NCBI RefSeq assembly: GCF_040954835.1
Contig: NC_090696.1
Location: forward strand, 78,429,722 to 78,493,721
Reading direction: 5' to 3'
DNA: 64,000 bases
DNA from: Lepisosteus oculatus
Taxonomy: Eukaryota; Chordata; Actinopteri; Semionotiformes; Lepisosteidae
Positions 26,888-40,789 of this stretch are shown piece after piece. The number at the start of each line of letters is the position of its first letter. Position 1 is the stretch's first letter. The notes under the pieces are model-generated. The model was given only the letters and a program-made list of their open reading frames with translations, was not told the DNA's origin and ran no database searches. Position numbers and translations under genes: made by a program.

Positions 26888-26916
26888 AGGAGTAGTAGTA
26901 GGAGGAGTAGGAGTAG
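26888..26916. repeat. AGTAGG-type simple repeat
   Basis: Short impure microsatellite of AGTAGT/AGGAGT units. Confidence 0.7.
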
Positions 26917-29106
26917 TCAGGGGCTATACATTTTGTTCCTAAATCTCTCATTAACTAGTCTGCCCCCTGCAATGCTCCAGAGCTTCAAGGTTTTCGTCCT
27001 GGGAGCTTGTCTCTGATCCATGTGTGTGGGTGGCAAGGAGCAGGAGAGCAGTGGTCCCCTGTGGTTCCCCTGAGACCTGGGGGAGCTGTCTGCACACAGA
27101 CTCCTGTAGGTCACTGCAGCGAGACACTGGGGCTGCTGACTCACCCCCTCACACAGGAGAGCCACAGGGAAGACAAGCTAGGGGGACTGGAAAAGCAGAT
27201 GATCTCCCATCTTTGAGTTTTTACTGTCTGACATGTAATGGTTGTGACAGCTACTAATGCTTTTCAGCCAATGTACAAAGTAAGGTGCTGCATGGAATAA
27301 ATTATCTTTAAGTTCCAATAAACTGTAACAAGTGGCTACAAATCTTTGCTTTAAAAACAGCTTAATTATTGACACTCACTGCATTCCTCTGCTGCAAAAA
27401 CTAACACCCCTGGCTGCCTCAGCCAATGTCTTCTGCTTCCTGTGAAACTAGGTTCACCTGTATCCACCAGCACAGTCGAACAGCAGAGCAAGAGAGTAGG
27501 CCGCTCACACCCAGCTCTGACAGATGTAAAGGAGAAAAGTCTTCATATTAGTATCGTGCTTAGCATATTCCCAAGCTCAATCCCCTGTATCCCTCTATTT
27601 GCTGTTGTGTGAAGTTGTAATGTAAAGGCAATATGACTGTACTGCCACCCCAAGACACAAGTAGGTAGCTTTGTTTTTCGACGAGTGCTCGTTTATTCTG
27701 CATCTTAGGACAACACAGTTCAAGCAGGGGTGTGGCACTGCTTTTCTGTGTTATGGCAGGGCTTTTGCATGGTGAGGGTTGGGTTAGCTATCCCTTTTGC
27801 ACAGTCCATTTCAAGCAAAAGGTCTATGTAAGAAAATTAGTACATTAAGGTTCAGACCAAAGAAGACTTTAGAACTTCATCATTTCTCAGAGATAGTACT
27901 TTTCAGTCCAATGTAATAATTTCTTTATGCAAGCTGATCTAAAATCACTAATTCTTTTTTCTTACATCTGCATTTACATTGAATAAACCTTCTTTTCGCC
28001 TGCTAGGATGATAATGCCAGAGATTGTGTACCCACAACATGAGGGCATGCAGACAGTTGCAGTTGCAGATGGCGGCTCAATGCAGTGGGTATGTGAAAGT
28101 ACTCTCCCTTGAACAAGACACGTTGTGAGCACTCCCCGTGACACACACACGAGGAAACACTCACACAAATGGACACACAAACAACAGGAGACTGCAATCA
28201 TTATCCTTTGCCCTTTTAATGTTTCACCATGCTTTCTTTAGCTCTGTCTGGTTTTCTTTTAGAACAGCTGCAGATTCAATTATGGAGGCTTGCGTTTGGA
28301 ATAGTGGAAGAGTGAATCACCACTGGGTCTGTACCTTTTTTGTCACTGGAAAAAACTAGATATCATATATAATCTACTCTAATAGTCAGTTATGATTTCT
28401 GAATACATTAAAATTTACTAACAGCACTTTCTTTTGCTGTACTTTCAATTTATTTATTTATTCCACACATCCTGAAAATTATGGGAATTCCAGTTTAATT
28501 CTGAATAGCTTCCATTTTCAAGTTCCATGATCAGGAAAGGAGCTCTCAAAGCAGAGCAAGATCGCAGCTGTGATAATATAACAGTCTAGGGTCCCAGGGG
28601 CTTCTCCACGCAGGGACCAGGAAGAGCTGAAGCCCCGCGGACAGGGGGCATGACTGGCTGACCACAGCTGGGAGTGGGCAGGTCCTGCGGCCACCAGGAG
28701 TCCTCAGCGGGCAGGAACTGGGACTGCAGCAGGGTTCCTGTGGACTGAGATGCCACACAAGAGAGAGAGTAACCATACAGAGACCGGGCTGTAAGTGCTC
28801 TGTTTGCTCCTGCATTTAACTGTTATGCCTGCCTCTTGTTCTGTTCCTTGTTCTGCATATTGCTTATTGTGCCAGTAAATTTTTAGAGACTCTGTGTGTG
28901 ATGGTCTGGGATCTTGGGGTGGCCCTCTGCCTGCAACTGCTGAAGATTTTATGGTGTGAGGAGGAATGAGAAACACACTGGGTGGTGTGTGGTTGGCAGA
29001 GTGTCTGGAGTGGGCAGCGGCAGTTCCAGCAGTTTGTGTGTTCTCCAGCTGGCAGCTAAAATAGGAGGTCTCCTTTCTGTCTTCTAGTGTGAAAGAAGCA
29101 ACAGAG

Positions 29107-29148
29107 TGATGTCACCAATCGAGTGATGTCACTTACCAAGTGATGTCA
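29107..29148. repeat. Three TGATGTCA octamers at 17-bp spacing
   Basis: Identical TGATGTCA cores at 29107-29114, 29124-29131 and 29141-29148 form a short degenerate 17-bp tandem array. The core resembles an ATF/CRE half-variant. The array is seen directly; any binding role is inference. Confidence 0.6.
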
Positions 29149-32100
29149 CAAGTCTCAGAGGACCTGTTTTTGGCTTCAGGTCTTCTATATCAGTGTAGGA
29201 AAGTCACTTCAGGTCAAAACTAGTACAGGCCAAACAACAGCTACGTGCTTCTACATGCCATAAAAGGCTGAATAAGGATTCCAAAAACAGTTCATAAAAA
29301 CTGATACAACTCAAGTTACAATATTTTGAGGGCAATATTTTTTTTTCAGAGACTGAAGTAACACCTCCTTTCACAGATAGTTTGGGGTCTGGTGTTATGT
29401 GCAAAAAAACATCTTTCCCAAACACAATGATGGTGTTACCACTAGAATGACAAATCTACTCCTTCTGTTCCTGGTACTAAAACAAAATGGCTTTGGACAC
29501 CAGCCTTGAAGTGAGGTGTCAAAGCCAGTTGATCCACAGAAGATTATCTGTGTGTCTGAAGGCGTATTCCCCTTTTGGAGTTTCTGGAACCTGAAATATT
29601 ATAAACAATAGTACTGTTAAAATAATTGAGGAAAGTAAGCAATGAGCAGCAGCAGCTTTGCATTGGAAGACATTGGTTACAGTGAAAGTCAAAATGTAGA
29701 TCCCTCAGTCCAGGGCCTATGTGGTCAGACATGCTCCACCTGCAGGACCGCTGGCTGCAACAAAGAGAGAGGCCTGTCAGAGCTTCTAGTTGTACATGGA
29801 GTGCTTATAGAAAGAGTCAGTCAACTTCATCTCAGGACAAAAAGGGTCAGGTATTAAAGGGTAAAGTTTGGTTCACTTATGGCTCTTGCAACTGCACTAA
29901 AAATAGTCTGTGTATCTGCAGTCGGGTTTGCCAGCTGCAGAAGGAATTAAGTCATGATGAGGAGGCTGACTCACAGTGAGATCAAAGGTGCAGCTTCAAT
30001 TAGCAAGTGCGCGAATCCCATTATGCAGGCTGTGATACTGCAGCAATCATGACTGGAGACATTAAACCCAAGAAAAGCCAACTGGTGCAGCACATTGGAA
30101 TCAGGGCTGATGTATATATAATGATATATGGTCTGTGACGTTTTAACATTTTTTTCTTGCAAATGGATTAGTGAGCTGTGAAAACCAAATTAGCTCTTGT
30201 GTCCAGAGATTAATTGGGTCCTCCTTTCAGACAACTTTCCATGAAGACAGTGCAGCTCTTGTCCTTGACACATCCTTGATTATAATTTTATTTTAAAAAT
30301 ATATATTCAGAAAAATAATAGACACATGGCTTAATATTGCAGTATGTCTGCCTTGAGAATGTGCATAAGTATTTTTCTATTCATCATAAAAACAGCTCTT
30401 CACACAATTTATGTAAATTCAGACGAAGGCACCTCTCGCAAAGGGTAATGCTTTACATGTAGTGTATTTCTCATGAGCTCTGGATGATAGACCTTCTGCT
30501 GCAACTTAAACCAACACTTCAGAGATGGACCCTTCTTGTTCAATACCGAATGTGTGGCACTAAATTCATCCAGTTTGCTCTGGGACTGTTGAGCTGAGAA
30601 GCTGGGATCCTGCCAGTGATGTGAAACAGTGTTAGTGTGGGGTGGCTCAGCAGCTGATCCCTTTGTCTTTTGTCATTAGGAAAACATTGTATTTGTTAAA
30701 TGTGCACTTTTATTGTGGTTTTGCTGTTTGGAGTTTGTTTAAATTTTTGGTTTCTTCTGCCTAAAGAATCTTATTTCATGCACAAAAATTCCAGGGGCCT
30801 TGCAATACAAACAATTTCTTCAGAAAATCACAGCTTTTTCTTTCCTATAAACAGGCATTTTTGTAAATACCATAACACAACTGACTTAATTTCTCCCCTT
30901 TCCTGTCATGTTATATTAGAATTAAGAATTGGGATGTTACACTTCTTAAGAAATATCAAAGACTTCAGAAAATGTATGTTTCCTATCTTTGAAAATAAAG
31001 TGAGACTGATATTCTCAAAAGCCTGATAGCTTTGCACTGATAGTGGATGGTTCACACATGTCAGAGATCCACCCAGCCCTCTGGAGCAGACCTCTCACTG
31101 GATAACACAGCAAGTGCTCATTGTGATGCAGTATCACAATTACAAATTGGCCATTTAGAGAGACAAAGACCTATTGAAGGCTTCAGTAGTATCAGGCTTT
31201 CATTGTCATCATTACAGTGAGAGAAACAGCGGATGAATTCGAATAGCAGACTTGGTGTAGTCTCTAGAGGCGCACCGAGGATTAGTGTAGGGCCTATATC
31301 ATCATGTTGATGACAGATTTTTGAGCTACACAAGGTAACCTGATGACTTTGACAGCAGCTCTGAGACGATAAATTTTTTAGAACTGTTTTAAGTGTTTGC
31401 CTCTGAACGTGTTTCTACAAGAGACATATAAGAGTCAAATAATTGTTTGGGGGGTTTTTCTCACTTCTGGCTTTGTCATTGCCTATTGCAGAACAGCTCA
31501 GGCGGGCATTGTGAGCACTGTGGGCTCCTCTTTGACAGGCCTGGTCCTGACCCAGTTTGCCACCTGACTGGCAGAGAGCTTCACAGTGCCTGACAGGAGA
31601 GCAGGAGAGGTGGCCAGTCTGGACAGGCAGCGTGTCTCTTGCTGGATGAGCTGCCAGCCCACAGGTGTTTCGTCCCAGGGTCTCTGCTCAGTGAGGACCT
31701 AAGCCCATCCAGAAGCAGAGGAGCTTCACTGCTGGGAGATCCTGCTTTTAGGTGGAGAAATTCTCATAATCCTTCAGTCATTCACTGAAGAAATACTTAC
31801 ATAAACTGTATTTGGTGCAGAGGTTTCTATATATTTGCAGACACAATTGGTATACATCAAATTACTTCACTTAAAGCTTGTAATCCATCCTTCACAGGCC
31901 TCAGTGTCACATAGATCCTGCCTGAATTCACTTCACCCGAGCCGGTTATTGGCTACGTTTTGAGATTAATGTGTGTTGCACAAACAGGACAGGAAAGATG
32001 TATCACTTGTGAATTATTTTAACGGCATTTAATAAAAAGAAACTTGTTGAAGATGCAGGATGTCAATACTTGTGAGTCAATACACAGAATTATAACAAAC

Positions 32101-34088
32101 TAGAGACAAGGATGAGTCTGTTTCAGGGGTAAAAAATTCCTTGCTTACATTAATGCCCTGGAGCCCTGAACAAAATTTGTATTTGTTGCTCTGCTTGTTT
32201 TGGATCCAGACTACATAAACAATAAGGCCCCAGGAAGACTCTGGAGAAAATAGCCCCAGCTTAACAGCCTCTATACAGAAGGGGTGCAATTCAATGTTGG
32301 AACTTCAGAAAACGTCACTCCTTTAAAACTTTCTTCTTTGTGGGATGATCAGATTAATGAAAATACACATGTAGGGCATCATGTTTCTGACTAAATAATT
32401 TTTGCACAGACAGTTCTGAAAATAGGCATGAAAATATTAAATTTTATTAGCCATCTAGTACAATAATAATGCAGAATCGTGCAAAAATGACATTTTGGAG
32501 CTTTCAAAAGAACAGGCAGAAATCCTCTTATTATGTTACCTTTTGGTAGGTTTAAGAATATGGTGCTGCTTCTAAATTTTTTTGGATTTTTGCAGTGTTT
32601 CAGTAAATAGAATTAAGACAACGAGTGGTTGTGGGAGTATATAACAATCTACGAAGCCAAAGCCTTGTTAAAGCCGATATCTTGGTTTCTCTTAAGCACC
32701 TGCTACATAAGATCCTGGGATCAATTAAATACTAATTACCAAACAGGCTAGAAGGGCCAAACGCCTCATTCGGTTGTGTCCATTGTTCTGTTGTGACTGT
32801 GCACAAGTAGCTATCTGGATGGGTGGCAGGTCAGGCTGGATACTTGATGAGCAGCGCAGACACACGTGGGACGTTTCGCAGTTCTGTCCCGAACAGTGAG
32901 GTGCAGTGATGACGCCCGTCACCGTGTTTCTGCAGCAGCAAATAAGAACTCTGAGCACATCAACTAGGAAGGAATAACTGTTTGTTTTCTATGTATCCCA
33001 AACCTTTTTTTTCTGGAAAATGTTCACACAGCAAAGCTTTAATTTATGTTCCAGTGTAACCTTTCTTCCTCATCTGTATTTGACAAGACACACAGTAAGA
33101 CAGCAGAATATGTGAGGGTTTCTTCAGCCATCTGATCAGTCAGTGTTTCTAACTGAAGCAGCCTTGATTAAAACACACAGTTAAAAAGGAAGAATGACAG
33201 GAAGCTTTGAACTGTATTAAGTAAAACATAAGTAAGAAATACACATGCATGTTCTTGAAGAACCTTTATTCCTGGACAGTCCGACATACACTATTGCAAG
33301 AGGCAGATATGGGATTTACTCATTCCCTTAAAGCTGGAACAGATATGCACCTTTTTCTTCCCTGCAAGTCTGTGTGTGGTTCTGGTCAATCTGAAAACAC
33401 TGCCATTCAAGTTAAGCCTATTTTTCAGGGTCACTCAAACACCAATAGGGGATTAATGTCCAGTTTAATACTCTCTCTTTTCCCCCTATACCCAATGAAT
33501 AGTTCAAATGTCTTATACTTCTATTAAACAGGGCATCTTTAGTGAAAAAAGGAAAAAGAGCTTTTTCTTTGCTTAAAAATGAGGACCTTGAATTGTTTTG
33601 TGTGAATCTGAAATGTTGTATGTAACTATGGGCTATAGTCTATAATAGTTTACTCATGCTATATCTTATGCATTTTCCCAACATTTATAATATTATATTT
33701 ATATTTTTCTCAATGTTTATACTTTGGGTTGTCAGATTGACCTGTATTCAAGGACAAGGGTGACAGAACAGCCAAGAGGAATAAGAATCACCACACTGTG
33801 GATATCTGCCACAGTCTGAGAAATCCTCAAGAGTTTTGTCTTTGTGACTTTATATTTCCAACACAGGCTCGTTCAGGTTACTTCTTAGTGTTAAGCTTTC
33901 TTTTGTAAAATATTACTGGGTATATGCAAACAAGACATTTAAACTACCATGGAAAGCACTTAAATCTAAATTTAGTTAGAATTTCTAAAACAACAGATTC
34001 AATTACTTAATCGTGGGAACTGAAACTCAGGAGTTTGGCCTTGTTTATACTAAGCTGATTTGATTAACTGCAACTGTTATTATCTCAC

Positions 34089-34248
34089 AACGCAGCGCTG
34101 TCCCCGACTCTGTGATTGCTAACGCAGCGCTGTCCCCGACACTGTGATCGCTAACGCAGCGCTGTCCCCGACACTGTGATTGCTAACGCAGCGCTGTCCC
34201 CGACACTGTGATCGCTAACGCAGCGCTGTCCCCGACACTGTGATCGCT
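34089..34248. repeat. 32-bp minisatellite, five copies
   Basis: Five near-identical units beginning aacgcagcgctgtccccgac occupy 34089-34248 with no gaps. They differ only at a few positions (gactc/gacac; attgct/atcgct). The unit is CpG-rich. Copy number is probably polymorphic. Confidence 0.95.
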
Positions 34249-36106
34249 AAGGCTGTGGTCTCATGTTCTGCCACAAGAGTAGGAATTATATGTGAAAGCA
34301 GGTGACAGAAGATAAGGAAATTAGACAGACTAATGCCAGTATTACCGGTATTGGCTGCATACAGTATGTGAAAGACTGGGCATTTCCTAGGAGTCTGCTT
34401 TGCATTTCCCACCCCTTTGCTAAACTGGGTATCATTCAAATACAGCAGGAGAGTTCATACTTTTCACCAGTACAAGACCAGTATGTGTGCAGTGTAGTGT
34501 ATGTTACAATTCACAGAAAGACCCTACACTGAAAAAATAACATACCTTTGATTTTAGACATCTTCACTGAACTAACATCAGCACATATGAAAACCCTCTA
34601 AGTTTAATTTCTTTGGGCTGTTTTGGAGATTTATTCCTCAGGGTATAAAAAACATGTAACCATCCAATCAAAAAATACATATTTTTACACAATAAAATGT
34701 ACGTGTCAATGTTATCTTGACATTTGCAGATTCAACACAGCGTCCTGCCTTTCTTCTTGACCTTCAGTGAGTAACAGAATGTGTTCCAGCATTTCAGGAT
34801 GTCTGTCTCTTTACAAGACATAGTGGCAGCAGTCAACAGGACATTCTTCTGACAGACTCACAGGAAAAGTATTAATTTCAAGCTTCAAAAATGAAATGTA
34901 TTTCTATAAATTACTGTGGGACTGAAACATTTTCTACATCCCAAAAAAATGACATTAAACAGTGACTCACAAAATAAAAGCTTGGAGAATCATTTCTACG
35001 ACTAAAGGAAAAACTATTTCAGTGACTCCTACTCTTCTCTTTAAGCAGAATTAATGTGCGGCTTCCAACATTTAAACATTATGAGCACAAATACCAAAGC
35101 AAGTGATGAATTACTTACACTGACACTCCCTGTCAGGCTTGTTCTCACTGGAGCATTGCAGAGCGAGATAGTGATGTCATGGCAGCCGGCCACATCTTCG
35201 CTCACCTGTCACTCAGTGCCAGTTGTCATGGAATCACATCTGACAGGAAACCTGTATCACCTGCGGAAAATTTACATCCACGCTAGCTTCAGGTGCTGCA
35301 GAATATTCAAGTTCTTCTCACTGAGTACTCTGGTCTGCATCATAGAGTTTAGACTCTGAGCCTCTCAAGTCCCCTGCCTCTGCATTCTCTGTTTGTCTCT
35401 TTGGATCCCTGACCTGAATATTCTTGACCTCACTCACGGATCACCCCTGTTCACTACTTTGCGTTTACGTGGCTTGTTTATAATGACATCGCCTTCAGGT
35501 TCTCCCTTGTGCTTCACTACTGTGCTTCCTGGATCCGACCCTCGCTTCGCTGACCCCAACCACTCTCACAGTTTCTGCATTGTGGCTAGCTCTGTGATTC
35601 TCCAGCTCAGACCCCCACATGCTCGACTACAAGCTCTGGCCCCACTTGGCGCCTGCATGCTCAACCCTGCTACCCTTGTCCCCGCACTGCCTGCGGTTCC
35701 CCTGTTTCATCTCTGTCTTGCCCAGTAAGTGGAGTTGCTTTACGTCTCAAAGATCAGCCCTTGGTTTCACCATCAGCAGTGAATTATCATTATTACACTT
35801 TAATTTCAAAGTACATCACTTTCGAGCAATGCTCTCTATTGTAGTTGATGGAAATACACAGAAGTCTATAGATAGCATAACAGAACACTTTACAATGGCT
35901 TGAAACAAGAATAGGAAATTACCACTATTCTGTTTTTTGTCCTGTTTCTAGAAAGATAATTCTTATGCCAACAAAGGCTGGAAAGACTTGGTTGATGTTT
36001 GATCAGAAGTACAAGAAAACATGCAGTTAATCTTTATGTACAGGTCATTAAATACAAGACAGTAGATCTGGAACAACTGCAATTAACTGAATTTTGGGGT
36101 CACTGT

Positions 36107-36420
36107 CACGACTCCCACTAATCAGACACAAAGCCCCTGCCACTTTCCGTAAACGCCGGCACTTAAACTAATTATCCAATCACGTCCATCCTTTACCACA
36201 CCTCCTGACAACCCACTACTTAAGGTCTCCTCACCTGCATGTCCATGCTTTGTATTGGGTTTACCTCTCTGAGCGCCTCTGAAACTTCGGAATACTAGAC
36301 CTACACATCCCCTCGACCTCGATTCTCGACAACGTGTCTCAGATAAGTACTCTTGGCTTCCACTACCTGTCTCTTACCCGGCCTCAAATCAAAGACCAAG
36401 AACCGCATGAAGTCCTACTT
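36107..36420. mobile_element. Possible decayed solo LTR
   Basis: Begins TGTCACGACTCCC and continues with CT-rich sequence of the kind found in fish Gypsy-type LTRs ('ccaatcacgtcc', 'ctacttaaggtc', 'cctcgacctcgattct'). No matching right end or target duplication was found. A similar CT-rich tract is at 35370-35740. The call rests on resemblance only. Confidence 0.25.
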
Positions 36421-38029
36421 TCCTTTTGTGGCTAAGAACCCTAATGCCCACATTTTAAAGATGATCTGATCTATGCATTGTAGTTCTTGAAGACAAAAAA
36501 AATCCCTTTGAAATATAAGGTGGATCTGAAGTTAAAATGTACTATATTTTATTATTTCCTTTCCTTGTGCACACACGTTAAAATGTACACTGAGTCTGTT
36601 TTGAATAAAAATATGTTATAGCACTGTAATTCGTGGCTAAAAGATTATGCTGCTGACAGCAATTTGAGACTGAGAAATAAAAAAAACTAAGCATGGAATT
36701 TTGCTCTTTGTTGATTCTGGTGAATTTTATCAAACATAGTTCCAGAGATGCACAAGGATAGCAAGTGATTCCATGATGGCTATGTTGGCTATACATGCCC
36801 TAAGGCTAACAATGTAAACCATTCATGGCAAAAAGGAATTCCAGCGCTCTCCTGCCTAATATGGAACTCATTAAAGCCATTATGTTAAACGTGAACAGAT
36901 CTGGTTAATATTAAAAGAAGTAATTCATAAAATATATCATGAGTCAAGAATGACATGAAATATTTTCAATTAAGCTAAACAAAAAAATGCCTTTTATGTC
37001 CCTGGCGAGATGCCTCATAGATCTATTTTTTTCTTTCTTAAATTGACTTTTAATTTATGCATTTAACTATAATGTTCATTCAAACAATAGACTTTCTAGT
37101 ATACTTAAATAAAGCAAACATTATAGAGCAAAGCAAAAAAAAATGCAAATTATGAATCGTAGACAATGTAAAAGCAGGAATAATGTTTAAAGCCAAAATG
37201 TCAAGTTGAGTTGTGCTTAAAAAATATTTTACATATTACATTTGATTTACTATATTATTAAAATAAATATAACATTATTTGATATTAAAGGAAATAAAAT
37301 ACAAATTCTACCCATCCAGAGTTTCTCGATAACATTTTATCATCTCCTTCACTTTTTTTTATTTTTCTTTATATTGTAATTACATACACCTATCAAAATT
37401 CATTTTATAAATAAGCTATATTCTTACACACAGCAGGTAGACCATGTACTGGGTTTTATTTTATATAGTGCTGTTGATTTATTTCATGACGAAACTCCCT
37501 AAGATTTCTCAAATTGATGTCAATAGTTCGCATACCTTCTTTCACATCCAGTTAAAACTTAGTTAAACTATTAGTGTCCCTAATAGGCTGCACATTAACT
37601 TTGAAATTACCGAGGGCATCTGGCAGCACGGATCTATCAGGAGTGTCCAGTGTGGGCTGGGCTGTAGCAGGGCTGTTCACACGCTGCTCGATGGTTGACT
37701 CTAGCAGGGAAGGTCAGAGGTCGACTGCTGCTTCAGGCAGAATCTGGAAGCACTTTATCCACCAGCACCTTGACTGGTCTCCACCTTTGAAACACCCATT
37801 TATATCAGCCAAGGTTGTAATTTCACAACCACACAATCAGAGTGCACTTCGGAGACAAAAGATGAGATGATGTGCCTTGAAAAGTGCAATATAAAATAAA
37901 TGTTCTAATTAAATATTACCAAATACCTCAAATGTCTCAAATACCCCATAACATCTGCTTGGAGAATAAAGTGCCAAAGATCTGTTGAGCCCAAACAGCC
38001 AAAAAGCTGCTCAGAAAAATCTAATTTAG

Positions 38030-38860
38030 TTTAGAACAGTTACAAACAACAGGAGGCCATTTGGCCCATCTAGCTCCGTTAGGTAGTAGTTAGTAGTTAG
38101 TAGTTGATTGATTCAGGATCGACAATCATACAGCCCTGTCTTGAAATAAAAGAGTTTCAGGGTCAGCTGTTTTGGAGCCTCCTTGTCTTGTTCTGGGTTG
38201 TAAATGTACTTCCCTGTCACGTCAACCGATGCTTTTGAGGATTCTGAATACTTGTATCCGTCCCCTGGTAATCCTCTCTATTCAAGAATAAGAAAGTTTG
38301 GTTCCTTTAGGGTATCAGTGTAGGAAGTTTCCTAACCTGTCTGGTTGCTAATCCCCTGGACTAATCCAGGAGCAGCAATACAAATGTCTTTTTTATAACG
38401 GGGTGTTCAAAACTCTACACCATCAGTCTTAAAATTTAACTATTTATGCTACCTTTTTTGTGATTCTGCAGTTTGCTTATCCTCCTAATTTGGTGCCACC
38501 TGCAAATTTGATTAGTTTACTAATTATATCAGAGTCTAGATCATTGATATAAATTAGGAAGAGCAGTAGTCCCAGTACAGATCCCTCTGATGCTTCACTA
38601 ACTACATGTGGAGTATTCACCACTGTCATTTGCTAATTAACCTTTCTGGGGAACTTTGACAAAAGCCTTGTAAAAATCTAAATACACCCATATTGTGTGT
38701 GTCCATTACTGCTGTAGCCTGTTCAAGAACTCAAACAGAGTGATTGGGCAAGACTTACCTCTTCTAAAAATCTATGAAGTTGGCTAACTTTTCATGTTTC
38801 CATTTTCACTAAGCACAGTGAGGCAAACTAAAAGATTCTTAGTAAAATTGAAATGATCAC
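38030..38860 (-). pseudogene. Dead LINE (CR1/L2-like) reverse transcriptase fragment and 3' end
   Basis: On the minus strand three RT blocks are recognisable in order: YLDFYKAF-KVP at 38640-38684 (first catalytic Asp context, with AFD changed to AFV), a GSVLG-LLFLIYINDLD block at about 38536-38590, and FAGGTKLGG at about 38480-38506, where the catalytic FADD has become FAGG. The first block is in a different frame from the other two, so at least one frameshift lies between them, and stops are present. The lower part (38030-38400) is the noncoding 3' end, with 'aggaggccatttggcccatct' and TAGTTAG repeats. It is inactive. Confidence 0.8.
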
Positions 38861-39508
38861 TTGCTTGAAATAGCACAGAGACTTCTGTTCCCCAGGATCT
38901 GTGCTGCAGACACATAAACTACCTTGAACTACTCATGTGCTATTTTCTAGTCCTGTTTCATAGGGAAATAGTACTAGTTAATGTACATATTCCTGTGTCA
39001 TTATTAATATAGGTGGTTGCATTTGGTCTTAAAACCATCCAGGGAATGGAGGTCTCATTTTTCCAAATGAGTGTGGACATTATCAATTTACACAAGGTTA
39101 ACCTCCAGAGAAAACTCCCCGGAGTTTTCTGTATTATTGTTAAAGACATCACGGTTTTTTTCTCACATTGAATGCTGCATACTAAATCACTCAACTAATC
39201 CTCTTGTGTCTTCCAACAGGGTAGAGGGGGAAAAAAGAGAACTGTGTTCTGTGAAAATGGAAACTACAGGAAGCGTCTACATCCCTTTACATTTACTGCC
39301 TAGAATGAAAAATACCAGGTAGCAGCCACCTTTAGTGTCTAACAATTAAGACTGCAGCTGACGACTTGGGAGTGAGTGAGAGAAGAGGTGTCAGGCTAAG
39401 CAGCTCTTGTCTTGTCCAGAAACAAACAGCTAAATTGGATTAGATGACTTTACCTGTCAATTGCGGGCCTATCTGGTTACACCAGCGTAGCTCACTTTTC
39501 TGCCACAG

Positions 39509-39652
39509 ACCCGCGATGGCCGGCGTGGAGAGGCAGGCAGCTCAAGCACGTGGGACTTCCCACACCTCTGACGTCTTCATGGGAGGAGTTGGGGACTCTC
39601 TGCTGCAGGAGCCAGCCGAAGAGGAGGTGTCAGATGGAAGCAGAGGTTTGGG
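39509..39652 (+). other. Candidate 5' coding exon with ATG, unrecognised
   Basis: Follows a good acceptor (CACTTTTCTGCCACAG). ATG at 39516 in context CCGCGATGG opens a 46-codon frame that ends at TAG 39654-39656. A GT donor (GG|GTAGGC) lies just before the stop. The peptide is acidic at its end (LLQEPAEEEVSDGSRG). No family was recognised, and no partner exon was found. Confidence 0.18.
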
Positions 39653-40789
39653 GTAGGCAGCGTTTGCAAGCTGACAAGAGCCTCAGGTAATGTCTGTGCT
39701 GTGTCTGGACAGTCAGGTGGACACAGCAGTGACCAACAAGCGAGCCACAGAGGCACAGGGTGCTGGGGACATCAGTGTTGAGACTTACTGTAATGAAAGA
39801 CGCTAAGAAGAAGCTGAAGAACAGGACCCGATCACGATCAATCATTAATCAGATAAGTAAATGGTTCACAATAATTCCCCTCACACACAATCACCACCAG
39901 AACGACTGGATTCGAAGCAATATAAATCAGCCGGGTGTTCCTCACTTTTTATAAATTATTATATGTACAAAAGTGTATTTTTTTATATCTACACAAGCAC
40001 TTGTTACAAATAATACAAGAAAACAACCGATACATAGCAATGATTCAATGTATAATATTAATCATTTAAGATTCAGATTAGACATAAAAAGTGAGCCCAG
40101 TTATTTCATCACACTGAGACATCAACCACGCTGAAGGGCTCCGGCACTGTCCTTCTAGATGGGGCTTAAGCAAGCCTTAAAGAGTGAGATTAATGCAACT
40201 GATGTCCAGAGACAACATTACCAATGCGTGAAGATGCTATAAGCTAATGAAAATTGTTGCCAACACATGGCATTATTATAGAAATATGCAGATGGCCAAG
40301 AATAATTAAAAACACAAGACTGCCATTTACCTGTCTTCTCCTCAAGTACCTCATTCAAAATATGAAAATATTCAACCTTGTCCTTTCCCAAAGAAACACA
40401 CACATTCTTCCAACACACACCTGCCAGAACACCTCCAGAACAACAGAAGTAAAAAAGCATTAATCCGCAGGACTGGCATACATTAGTAACCTGATGGGTC
40501 TGGGCTGTCCTGATCACAGAGGGGTGTGCAGAGTTAGGCCCCCTTTCTCTCTGCACAGGTGCCAGGAGGAAGACTTCTGGTACACAATCTTCAGAAGAGG
40601 AAGAAGTGCACTGGGCAAGAAACAACCTTTTTGCCAAGAACCAGAAAGAAGGGAAAATGGTATAATTGCTAAAATACACACATTGTTTACTGAAGCCAAA
40701 ACGTTTACTGAAGGGTGGGGTGTTTGCATTAACCATGTAGTTTAAGCCATCTTTGCTTCTTAAGAGTTACTTGAAAAAGAAAACCTCTT

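Larger units (their letters stand above)
26480..34080. other. Intergenic, no supported gene
   Basis: Alternating AT-rich and GC-richer patches (about 27000-27180, 28550-28760 and 31490-31730). The GC-rich patches yield ORFs on both strands but show no domain or consistent splice structure. Confidence 0.35.

Noticed and set aside
40218..40736. 172-codon minus-strand ORF
   Set aside because: No recognisable domain, no codon-usage signal, and overlapping ORFs on the other strand.
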